DNA of 64,000 bases from Amaurobius ferox (lineage: Eukaryota; Arthropoda; Arachnida; Araneae; Amaurobiidae). The stretch covers positions 86,069,015 to 86,133,014 of the forward strand of contig OX578144.1 in NCBI GenBank assembly GCA_951213105.1, read 5' to 3'. Of this stretch, positions 1 through 10,571 are shown piece by piece (within the stretch, counting starts at the first letter, position 1; each line of letters begins with the position of its first letter). Position numbers and translations under genes: made by a program. The notes beneath the pieces are model-generated. The model was given only the letters and a program-made list of their open reading frames with translations. It had not been told where the DNA came from and did not search any database.

Positions 1-302
1 ATAATTTTGTTTAATGAATAAAGGAATGGTGTAAAAGAAGGTTGAAATAAAAAACTAATTGAAGAATTTTGAGTGCGAAATAAAGAATTTTTGTTGTTCA
101 TTTACAACGCAAGGAAAGGTTACGATAATCTAAAATGTAAATAAATATGGATATGAAAATAAAATGCAAATTTTGTTGAGGAAAATTGTACGATAATAAA
201 TATAAATGTGAAATACATGTCAAATGAATATAAATAAATACGGAATGAATAAATAAATATGTTAAATAATAAGGAATTGTGATGTGAGTGGGGAATGCAA
301 AT
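1..302. other. AT-rich DNA with short degenerate aataaat motifs, no gene seen
   Basis: Low-complexity sequence rich in aaataaata words. The minus-strand open frame here is Phe/Ile-rich and looks like composition, not coding. Confidence 0.6.
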
Positions 303-1608
303 ACAAGAGAGATGAATCATGCTTAAAGCATTGATTATGAAACACTTTCCAACTTCAATGCAATTTTATTTAAACATGTCTAAAATGCAATACATTCCTC
401 GGTAATATTTTAAAACTTATCACAATACTACATTAATTTATCATATTTGAAACCTTAAACCTTCAAAAAAAAATTAACTTCATTCAAATGACGGCATTAA
501 AGTATAAAATGCCTGGTTTAAACATCTCTAAAATGTCATACATTCCTCGGTAATAATTTTAGAATTGTCATAATACTACTTTAATTTATTATATTTGAAA
601 ACTTCATCGAAAACAACTGAAATCCATTCAAATGACGTCATAGAAAAAATAACACGCCTGGCTCTCTCTATAAAAGCAACATTTCATTCATAAATAATTC
701 CCCCAATCATGTCATTCATGACAATACTGTAATAATTTATTTTATTTAAAAATTAAGACCATGGAGCTACAAGTAATTAAACTATATGCGTAAAACTTCA
801 TCGAAAAATATCGTCCTTCTCTTTCTAAAATCAATGAATATTTCATTCATATCAGCTAAGCAGACTCCATGGACTAAATGATTTTGTGTTAAAGAATTAC
901 AGCAATTCTAATACAACTCATTCTACATATTTTGCTGTTTACATTTTACATAGGTGAAAAATAGGCTTAGTTGTAGAAATAATCAAATTTGGGATGAGCA
1001 TTTAAACACAAATATATTGTCATTGCGTTGTTTCAGTATGTAGATGCACAGAATTTAGGCAAAAATAAAGTAGTTTTAGGACGGATACAACACTCAATAT
1101 GAATTAAAAAGAACTTTAAAAATCATGATTTTGAGACAAGATGGATGCAATATATCATTTTGAAGTATGTCACGTGATCGTTTCATATCATGGTCACGTG
1201 ATCGCTTCATATAAGAGGTGTTAATATTATTTTAATTTTTATTTAAAAAACTACTGAATATATTTCGTTGAATTTTTTTTATATATTTTATGGAACAATT
1301 TGAATATTGCCTAAAATTTTCGAAGCAGTTTGTGAATTTTAAATCCGCTTAAAAAATGCTTGAAAAATTAGGTCCCATAGGGCTCAATGTATTTCATTTT
1401 TTCAACCCGGGTTCAATCCAAATCTAATTGGGTGATATTATTCATTTATATTCCCATAGGTCCTACAGACCGTCTGAACAACGTACTAAAATTTCATGTT
1501 GATTAGGTCATTTTTGCGGCAGTTATCGTGCTAACGGACAGACAGACAGACAGACAGAATGAACAAAGTCATAAACACTTTTCAACTTTGTTGCAAAGTG
1601 TTAAAAAA
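303..1608 (+). mobile_element. Family A non-autonomous element, copy A1
   Basis: About 1.3 kb. The 5' end is acaag-a-agat followed by a near-palindrome around atgcttaaagcat. The 3' end is a hairpin of arms aacactttt-caac and gttg-aaagtgtt. A 16-base word near the 5' end (AAACACTTTCCAACTT) recurs with one change in the 3' hairpin. Two internal units about 144-148 bp apart each contain cattcctcggtaat and cattcaaatgacg. Near the 3' end there is (GACA)n at 1539-1556. Two TCACGTGA palindromes lie at 1170 and 1194. No coding capacity. Architecture suggests a Helentron-type (HINE) element; this is inference. Confidence 0.8.
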
Positions 1609-1676
1609 TTAAAAGTTATCGATGAGATACGGTAGCAACGAAAAAGTGTTTGTAAACAAATGGTAATCTACATAAA

Positions 1677-1679
<3 letters not shown>

Positions 1680-1722
<43 letters not shown>
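1680..1722. repeat. (AT)n microsatellite
   Basis: Uninterrupted TA dinucleotide run of about 43 bases just after element A1. Confidence 0.95.
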
Positions 1723-1726
<4 letters not shown>

Positions 1727-1949
1727 TCGGTTAATAATGTCTTATCAATTGATGACTAGGTATTTTTTAAATATGACAAAAAATTGTTAAAAATGTATTC
1801 TGAGTAAGGTTGAGAAATTTTATGAAAGAAATAAAATAAATGTGGATGCAATAAATGTCATATGTGGTAAATAAATAAATGATAATATGTATTACGGCGA
1901 TAAAAGGGATAGACGCAGCTACTAAAATGTCAAAATAAGCAATAATTAG

Positions 1950-2290
1950 ACGTAAGATTTACGTCACACTGTGACTTTGGGACGTCCCAGGATGTTGCAG
2001 TACGTCTCGGCAATGTCATATTGAGGTCACAGCGAAGTCATTTTGGTCATTTTCATGGTCGTTTGTGACGTCGCATATTAACTTGTTTGTGACGTCACAT
2101 TGTAATTGCCATTATAATGTCGTCACATTGTTACGTGTTAATTAAATTGTGGAAACATCACAAAATATAGTCACACTAAAGTTACAAAGTTGCTAATACG
2201 TAACGTCGCATAGAAGTCACAAATATGATGTCACAATGTGACCCAGGTGTCACGTGACTATAATGTCACTGTCATACATGTGACGATCTT
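1950..2290. repeat. Cluster of GTCAC/TGACG motifs
   Basis: Within about 340 bases there are many copies of gtcac, gtgac and tgacg on both strands, including the perfect palindromes TGACGTCA (about 2089) and gtcacaatgtgac (about 2231). The density is far above the AT-rich surroundings. It could be the core of a palindromic repeat or a cluster of CRE-like sites; the sequence alone does not decide. Confidence 0.55.
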
Positions 2291-2299
2291 TGATGAGAG

Positions 2300-4900
2300 G
2301 GTAATGACATAAAGTGCTGATGCTAGTATGTCCAAAAGATTAACACTAAGAATTCTGAGACTTGTTGCTTACTTTAGCAAGGACGCCAATTAATGTTTGA
2401 AATGTCTTTAGAACAAATAATTTATTTCAAAATTATTATTCAATGGCACAACACTGGTTCCCATTATCCAATTAAACTTGAATTGCTTAACAATTGTTAA
2501 AGATAATTCTTGTTAGTTATGTTTAATACATTCATATAAAAACGTTACTGTCTTGGATTGTCTTATGTTATGGATGGTATTACTATAAACACAACGCAAT
2601 ACTGATGCTGTTGCCTAATTATGACAAGACAACGTTAGACAATACTCAATAAGTACTTTTGCACTACACCTCTAACATGCATTGAATATTTTTAAATGAT
2701 ATTCAAATTTGTAGCTAAAAATTTCACTGTTTTCACTGGTGTCTGATGCTTTATATGGAACAGATTTATGGTTGAAATTATTTCAGATTTTTCCGATTTA
2801 ATATACAATCATTAAGATTTCAAGATACGGCTTCAGTGCTATACATCACTTGAAATACGTACAGACGTAATTTCGACGATCAGCCTTCTCCAGTGCGACT
2901 GAAAATCGCCGAAAATGTAAGGGGAGGTGCTTACTGGTAACTTTTCGCTAAAGGAAACAAGTAGAATGCCGTCATCCTCCCCCTCCAATGCAACGGATAA
3001 AAAATGATTAAGTAGGGGGAGGAGACTTTCTCGGAGAGTTCGTCTAAAAGAAACAAAGTATTATTTTTTATCAATGAATTCATTTTATTCGACGAAATTG
3101 TTTTTTCCCTAAACTTTTTCGATATTAAGGAGAAGTAGGCGTTTCACGGAATTTTTCGGAATTTTAAATTGAGACAAAAAAGGAAGAAAGGACGCCCTCC
3201 CGGGATGGGCGGATGAACAGAGCTGTACGGTAATCTTATTTTGTAAAACTTTTTTCAAGTAATGTAACTGGATATAGTGAAGGTTTTATTTTCTTTGATT
3301 CCCAATGAAATATGGTAAGTGAAACTTGTATGTGATACGGATGAAATGAGGAGTTTTATATAAGTTTTATCTTCCTACACCCTCCTGGTTCAAACAACTG
3401 AAATTACAACGCCTGTTTTACGCTCTGTAATGACCACTTATACTTCGAAAACGGGTCAATCGATTTTCATATTTTTCTGACTACACTCAAACGTTTTAGT
3501 TCAAAATAAAAGTGGACACTATTATCTCAATCCGAGTGTTATTGTTCATCCTTTCACTCATTACTATTTAAACACTTGATATTCGTATCTCTCTCTTTTT
3601 TGACTGTCAGCAGTACTACCTGTAGCGATGGTATGAATTTCACTCAAAAATATAAGTTGAGCTTTCACAAATCAAAGGAGTGAATATTAGTCCATAATGA
3701 ATGAAAATCTCTCGTTTTAAAGAGCGTGTTTGATTAAATTTTATGGCTAAACTTTTATGGTTAAGGATCACATTTATGGCTAAATCATTCACAAAACTAC
3801 ATATAGCTGCGTTAAAAGCAACATAAAATATTAAAAATGTCAACTGATTTCGAAAGTAATAAACAACCTACTTCATAAGATCAAATACGTTTAACGAAGT
3901 ATTTTTCTAGTTTTAACACATTAATATCCTTTTGAGCAATGTTCAAAATATTTCATATTTTGTTCAGCATTAATTTTATTTCATTTTTGTCCCCCTACAG
4001 CAACGCGACTATCTGATAGTTTGCATATAAAACAAGATTATCATAAAATGCTTACTTCAAAGATTGCCTACTTAGAGCTTTATTAAACATTCTGTAACTG
4101 CTGCTTCCGTAAACTGCTTGAAATATCGACTACAGATCTGATTGATGGCAAAATTGTGGTAATGACCCTCCAGTGGCCCCAAAGGGAACTAAATTAGATA
4201 CAAATAGTTGAAGACAATAGCTGTTGGGAATTACCGATATCGCTGCAGCTCCGATCCTTATGGTAGGCGTGAGATGGTAGGCTCTCAAGGCATCGATATG
4301 AATATCATTTGTGAATAGCACAGCCAACGACCTAGTAGTTTCACGTTATCTTCATTATAATTATGGAGCAATATACATTAGATATGTATTATTGCTGAAA
4401 TGAGCCGGATAATTTGATTTCAACGCCTTTATTAGTTTAAGCAAAATGTAGTGTTTATTAGTTTATAAGGAAATTTATGGTTGAAGTATATTGGATATTT
4501 ATTTTGCTAACCATTAGTGGGTTAGCACAGGACTTTGCTTGCAAACGCATTTCTTACTTGTTTAGAGTTAACACACTTAGCTTTATTTCAAAACATTTCA
4601 TAAAATAAACCCTTTAAATAATACAAAAATATATATTAATACCGTCATTTGCTCTCCTACAGTTATGCAAAAAATATTTTCCTTTTCGCCACCTCGGCAA
4701 AACTTGCGCTCTTAAAATCCCCCTCCCTCGATACATATTGGCCACGAATATCTTTTATCAATATTATATATTATTATGTGACATCCACATTGGTATATAA
4801 CAACACACCACATTAGTATACGGTATATTGGTTATTGGTATATTGGTATATTGGTTACACAACTACATTGGTATACGCCCTTTAAATAAACGTGATTTAT
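2300..4900. other. No gene seen; unique AT-rich DNA
   Basis: No recognisable coding region, RNA gene or complete repeat. The minus-strand ORFs at 3640-3843 and 4130-4327 match nothing I know. A small run of tattggtata words lies at 4830-4870. Confidence 0.5.
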
Positions 4901-4910
4901 GTTCAACTCC

Positions 4911-5346
4911 GCTGCCCAGGCGGTGAAGTGGATAGCATCTTCGGCTACTGTTTGGTGGGCTCGGGTTCGAATCCCGAATAAGGCATGGATGCTTATTGAT
5001 GCAAGTCAGTCTTCCGCCTTCTGGGCCCTCGTCTAAATGTGAAGCTGCCCCCCACCTCCGACCTTCGTCAGTGATGATTGTTTGTAATAAACTTAGTTCT
5101 CTTGTCTTGTGTAGAAAACCCAGACCACAAGACAAACCCGAAGGCTTACTGTAGCTAAGTGTGTGGCCGGGAACTCTCTTGTGGTGTGTGGAAAGCCCAG
5201 GCTGTCCGACTCATCCAGAGGACTTGAGCAACTATTTGGACGACCGGTCTCTTATGGTGTGTGTCTTTTTCGTTCTTTTCTACGTCATTGGTCCTGTATC
5301 GGCTGTACCGAAACGGGAGGTCATTAGAAACAACACAACAACAACA
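4911..5346 (+). mobile_element. tRNA-derived SINE, long form
   Basis: The head 4913-4986 folds as a tRNA-like unit: TGCC/GGCA acceptor ends, a D-arm-like ggcggtgaagtggatagc, and a perfect T arm (TCGGG-TTCGAAT-CCCGA) that contains B box GGTTCGAATCC at 4964-4974. A body ending in a (CAACA)n tail (5331-5346) follows. Compared with the second copy at 36231, this one holds about 150 extra bases (about 5112-5264), including a module found in other elements. A minus-strand ORF overlapping it is not a gene. Confidence 0.8.
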
Positions 5347-6539
5347 TGCTCAACCCCTATAGATCGCTCATCAAAACACACCTGACCCATCAACAGTACC
5401 CACAAAGCAATAGGGGTTATTAAATAAATAAAATTGAATTTTTTGAGATAATGAGTTATCCTTACTTTGGTGATATTTGAATATAGTGTGCCAAATTCGG
5501 CGCCATGTTCGCCATACTTGTCCTCAATTGACAGACATAAAGATGGATATTATTTCCATTAAGTATATTGCAGTTTCTTAATTATTAGTTTTTTCCGGCT
5601 ATACAGTGCGTTTTCAATCTTTCTGAACTTTCGAACTGTGAAAATAAAATGAAAACAAAATTGGAAACGGTAAGTCATAGAGAAAATAAAATAATTTATT
5701 TGTTATCAAGCATTATTGCATTACTTAGAATGCGTGTATATAATGCTATATTTTTTCGTATATATAATGCGTACTTTTATAATGTTAAGCATTTATTTTA
5801 GTTTTCTTTTTATCAACCCTTTCAGAAAAGGACCAATTCTATTTTTCTCGTTTATATTGAAATATTATCAGCACCAAAATAATGACTATGTTAACAGAAT
5901 ACTAAATTTCATAAAAATTGGTTTCTGTGATTTATCTTGCATATGTGAAGCTCAATGAGAGAAAATGTCCAATTAGCGAGAAAAACGATCAGAACCATGT
6001 TGTGGCTTTATCAAAATAGCCACAACTAGAAAGCATCTACTTGCTATTCTTCTACTCAAACTTTTAACAATAATTTTGATTAATAACTGATTTTTACATA
6101 AAACTGTCTAAAAACTTAAGAAAAAAGCAAAAATGTTTTGGAGATGATTTCGAAGTGTAAGCGTCAACTTTAACGATGCATAAGCTTTAATTTTAGTGAC
6201 CTCCAGCCAACGCGAAGTATAGGTAGAAATGGCAGGGATTTTCATATAAACAGAAAATCGAAAAATTCATTGGAAAATCAAAATTGCATAAATTGTAGTT
6301 TCCATATGTATATAAAATATGAATGTAAAATGTATGCACTTTTTTCTCAATTTTCTGATAACATTAAACAGAATAAAAAAATCTTAACATCCTTCAAACG
6401 ACAACGTCGTAGTATAACACATTAGAGAATATAGAAAGGAAAGGCATTTTAGCTATGATCTTCAGCCTTTTAATTTATGCAAACATTGCACAACAACGGA
6501 ATCATGTCTTCTTTAAACCCATTGTAATAATCAATATAT

Positions 6540-6790
6540 GTTAATTTCGATTTAAAGGAATCTAATCTAATTCTAGTAAATTGTCAATCCTTTGCAGATA
6601 TCAGAAAAGTAGTCATGGGTGGCACTGTTATAGTTGGAGCATTTATCCTGTTTAGCAGGCGTGAAATATCTAATGGCATGCAAATGGTGCTCCAATATCC
6701 AACTCCTGATTGTATTCACGGCCGAAAGACACATTTTGCCTCTATTCTCAGCAGAATCGCTGTCGCCGAGAGATAGAGCAACCGAATAAA
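6540..6790. repeat. Family E diverged repeat, copy 1
   Basis: Shares with copies near 12.4, 35.4, 37.0 and 47.8 kb the string gcgtgaaat-tctaatggcat followed by gcaaatgg and ccaatatcc. On the minus strand all read something like SNWIL--HLHAIRHFT-AKQ but the other copies have stops. This copy has a 73-residue open frame; I do not claim a gene. Confidence 0.55.
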
Positions 6791-6932
6791 TCATCTAACA
6801 ATTTGGATTGGGACAATAGTATTTGAATACTTATTTATCGCGTGGAATATTTGAAACATAATATATTTTGCATTGATTGAAAGTTTCACTTTCAAAATAG
6901 TGAGATATCTACACAAATGATTAACAATGATA

Positions 6933-7770
6933 TTACTTTCCCTGCACACAGAGTATAATGTATAGGGAAAGTATTTTGATGGGGTCGAAAACTCAAATTC
7001 AAGTTTTCGACGGAGTACGTTTTAAAGCATCTCTGAACACGATTGGAGCGTTTTTGAAGTAATGTATCTCTCTCTGAGTGAAAATATGTTTGTTATTGTG
7101 TGCATGCTGTTAGTATGTATCCGTGTGTGCCACACTATGTGTGTGTGTATGTTAATATGTATCTACGTCATGACAGTGTGAGTTAATGTACTTAGGTCCT
7201 ATGTTTGTACGTGAGTATATTCATGCAATATCTCATGAACGAATTGAACATTTCAGACGAAATGTGGTACTATTATTACAATCAATGAAGACTAGAACTC
7301 TATGGATTTTACCCTACCCCAATTTTTGATTCATTTAAAAGATATATTAAAAAAAGTCTATACTTTCAATCATTATAAATAAACAGTCACTTCAACTTTT
7401 TTTTTCTCTCTGCAAAACGAATGGCTTAAATGTTAAAACACGAGCATGGACCGTTTTCGAGATATTGCACGATTTTTGAACGAGTTTGAAAAATTCAGAA
7501 CCTTTACCCGTGTTAAGTAAATAATCATTTAACACGTAATGTTTCCTTAGAAAACGAACGACCTTGACTTTTGAAAGTTTAGAACCGTTCTTGCGATATT
7601 GCGCGTTAGTTAAATCAATGTTTTATAAAAAAAAATACACATAATTAAGAAGGTTGTGAGTATCCTCCAATATGTTCACATTCCATATGCAATATAATGT
7701 GTTAAATCTGTTAACATCATTATCTTAGATCTAGTTCGTTCCATTCCCGAAAGGAGTTACTTTTTGAAAT
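6933..7770 (+). mobile_element. Family C element, copy C1 (relative of family B)
   Basis: Starts attactttccctgcacac with a palindromic partner atgtatagggaaagt, then gatggggtcgaaaact and ttttcgacgg as in family B. A TG-rich stretch (7090-7160) and diverged B motifs (gagatattgcac, tcgttccattc) follow. It is too diverged to place its right end precisely. Confidence 0.6.
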
Positions 7771-7937
7771 CGTTTCATATTTTCAATTAAAAAACATTGT
7801 GCCGCGGATCTCTTGTGCACGATTATTTCGTTGTAAAGTAATTACATCAGACATTAGAGTTTTCGCTACAGAAGACACACATACACACAAAGAGAGAACG
7901 ATCGAGCGGGAGTGAGAGAGAGAGGGGGGCAGAGACA

Positions 7938-7970
7938 ATAAAAAAATCTGATGTTGACAGCACATGACTT
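7938..7970 (-). repeat. Terminal fragment of family B
   Basis: Only aaaaaatctgatgttgacag and cacatgac, the hairpin-bearing end of family B, is recognisable. It is preceded by a purine-rich gagagagagagg run at 7912-7932. Confidence 0.5.
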
Positions 7971-8119
7971 GCACTGCAGACTCATATTCCCGTTCTCTTT
8001 ATTTCTTCAATAATCCATTATATCGAGTTTAATTGCACAAAATAACGCCAATATATATTTAAAATGACACTGAATTGTCCCATTTAATTCAATTTTCGTT
8101 CTCAGTTGGTAACTGGACT

Positions 8120-8251
8120 TTTTACTTTCCTTATATACATAATGTATAAGGAAAGTATTGTGACGGGGTCGAAAATTCGAATTCGAGTTTTCGACGGGAG
8201 AGCACGTTTCAAGAATCCCTGATCACGAATCAAACATGTATGAAGTGATGT

Positions 8252-8292
<41 letters not shown>

Positions 8293-9058
8293 TATGCGTG
8301 TGTGTGTCAGTGGGTCTGTTGAGACGATAACTGACGAACGAATGGACCGATTCGAACCAAATTTGGTACAAAAATCACAATCTATAAACACTGGAAGCCT
8401 GTTGTTTTTATACGCAATCGAATGTTCAGAACCCCCCTAAATTTTCGAATGAAAATTTGAAAAAAACGTCAAAAAATCAAAACCACTAATAAAGTTACGA
8501 AAATAGACATAAATTTTACGATTGCCATAAATTTTAGACCGCTAACATGAACCGTTCTCGAGATATTGAACATTTTTAAAAAAAATTATCAAAAAGTCAT
8601 ATAAAAAAAAATATATTTCCTATTGAGAAACATGTTCACTTTTCATATGTAATACCATGCGATAAATTAGATGACACCATTCTCGTGGATCTAGCTCATT
8701 CTATTCTTGAAAAAAGATACTTTGTGTAATACTTTTGTATTTGTACGCCAATAGTCATTTATCTGATGTAAGAATAACTTATTTCTTCGTCCATAACGCT
8801 TGGTGAGATTTTGGTGACGAATTTAGCGGAATGTCGCCAACTTGGCGACTTTTTGAAATGTTGCCAAATTAACGAAAATCTCGCCAAATGGATAAAAATG
8901 ACGATAAATCAATGAAAATGACGACTAATTGTCGAAAATTCAATATCTTGGAAAGTACATTAGTATCTACTAGAAGAAAAACCTATTTATTTTACTGTAA
9001 AAGTAGTAAATTCATTTCATTATATAAGGAAAGTCATGTATTGCCCACATCAGATTTT
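8120..9058 (+). mobile_element. Family B element, copy B1
   Basis: Reference-like copy. The left end is a palindrome (actttccttatatacat / atgtataaggaaagt, 8123-8156). Then come ggggtcgaaaattcg and ttttcgacgggagagcacg, (TG)n at 8256-8288, gagacgataactgacgaacg, ctcgagatattg, and a zone of tggcga/tcgcca words. The right end is ttatataaggaaagt followed by a small hairpin (atgta-ttgcc-cacat) and cagatttta. No coding capacity. Confidence 0.8.
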
Positions 9059-9116
9059 ATTTAATGGTGGCTCAGCGCAAAAACCAAAATATCTCAAGAA
9101 CGGCTGGCCCTAGTGT

Positions 9117-9344
9117 TGTTGTTGAGACCCAGACCGTCCGACCTACCAGAAAGGTGTAAGGTAACTGTATGGACGGCCGGGAAGTGCCACCCAATTTAGA
9201 CCGGAACCCAGTGGGGGAGGCATCCACAGGGACCGTACCCTCCTTCCCCTACCACCAACCTCTCGGAAGGACTTACGGACCCACATGTTTAACGTGATCG
9301 TACTCCGCATGAACACGGCGGCATTTGTGGCAGCGTGCAAACGT
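9117..9344 (-). mobile_element. SINE body fragment related to the 5S-headed SINE
   Basis: Reverse complement of the 14510-14737 body, with the (AAC)n tail at the left end (gttgttgttg, 9114-9123). A 13-bp direct repeat ctggccctagtgt flanks it (9104-9116 and 9345-9357), so it appears to be a 5'-truncated insertion into a family C element. It lacks a 5S head. The sequence to its right (9345-9416) also occurs in the 14-kb SINE. The minus-strand ORF 9143-9340 is this repeat. Confidence 0.75.
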
Positions 9345-9469
9345 CTGGCCCTAGTGTAATGGGATTGGTCTTATTCCTTCCATTGTTAAACATTATGTAT
9401 AAAACATGTATTTAATTGATATATTTGAGCATACGAAGTATTTTATTTTAGATTTTGACGATTTTTGCA

Positions 9470-10052
9470 GACAATTTTGCAAGAAAAGGCAGTTTACTTT
9501 TTTCTGGATCGTACCAATTTCTAATCTGTGTCAGAGTAACCTACAGATGACTTATCTACCAAATTTTGCGAAATTTGATCTATTAGTTTTTCAGTTACAG
9601 TAGATACATGAGATTTTTGCCGGCCATTTCGTAAAAAAGGTTATTCCCCGAATTATACCAAAATCTAATCAGCACCAGAGTATCCAACAAGTAACTTATC
9701 TACCAAAGTGAGTGAAATTTGGTCAATTAGTATTTCAGCTAGAATTCAGCTGAAATTTTTGCGGGTCGTTTCGTAAAAAAGGCGGGTTCCTTTTTTCCTA
9801 ATCGTACCAAATTCTAATCAGCACCAGAATATCCAAAAAGTAACTTATCTACTAAATTTTGTGAAATTTGGCCAATTAGTATTTTAACTAGAGCGGATAA
9901 ATGAAATTTTTACAGGCCATTTCGAAAACAAAGGCGGGTTCCGTTTTAACGAATCGTACCAAAAACTAATCAGCACCAGGGTCACATCCAAGTGACTTAC
10001 CTACCAAATTTTATGAAATTCGGTCCATTAGTTTTTGAGTTAGAGTGGATGC
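9470..10052 (+). repeat. Four tandem units of ~142-152 bp inside C2
   Basis: Each unit contains ttcgtaaaaaagg, atcgtaccaaa-tctaatc, agcaccag-gta, cttatctaccaaa and aaatttggtc-attagt. The repeated aaaaagg word starts near 9481, 9632, 9774 and 9925, giving spacings of roughly 142-152 bases. Each unit ends in agagt-gata. Confidence 0.8.
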
Positions 10053-10571
10053 ATACATTGCGCAGACACACAGACAGACAGACACACAGACGCCACGCTA
10101 AAAATAGTTTTTTCGTATTCTACAGATCTCGAAATGTGTAGATCCGTCGAAAACTCGAGTTGCGATATTCGTCATGCTTCCAATGCTTTCCCTATACATT
10201 ACCATGTATTACAGGGAAAGTAAAAAACATTTCTGGAACGTAATTTCAAACTTATAGTAAAACGATATTGACTATGAAAGATCTTTAAATTTCTAATAAT
10301 TTAGGTTTCTTTAACAAAATATTGTGTAGTTCCCTACAGGGTTCATGTTTCACTTGGAGTATTGAAGGAAGAATAACGGATCCAATACCTTAATGACTTA
10401 CTTAATAGAATGTTGACAGTATATGTGATGACTGCTGATTCGAGTCCTCGCCTTGACAAGTGTTGAGGTAAGCATTACAAAATGGTACTTGAGAAACATA
10501 ACATTTCAGGATATGCACAGCGGATGACAATGGGGTCTGATTAATACCGAAATTGAACAACGATGTTATCA

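Larger units (their letters stand above)
9059..10220 (-). mobile_element. Family C element, copy C2, with ~145-bp tandem repeats
   Basis: Right end at about 10176-10213 is actttccctgtaatacatgg and its palindromic partner (read on minus), then ttttcgacggatc and a mixed GACA/ACAC tract at 10062-10093. Four tandem units run leftward. A SINE body (9117-9344) interrupts the left part, where agaacggctggccc resembles the agaacgg motif of family B. The right end is clear; the left limit is approximate. Confidence 0.65.

Noticed and set aside
4913..4986. Functional tRNA gene
   Set aside because: The tRNA-like fold is good in the T arm only; the same sequence heads a second dispersed copy with body, tail and target duplication.
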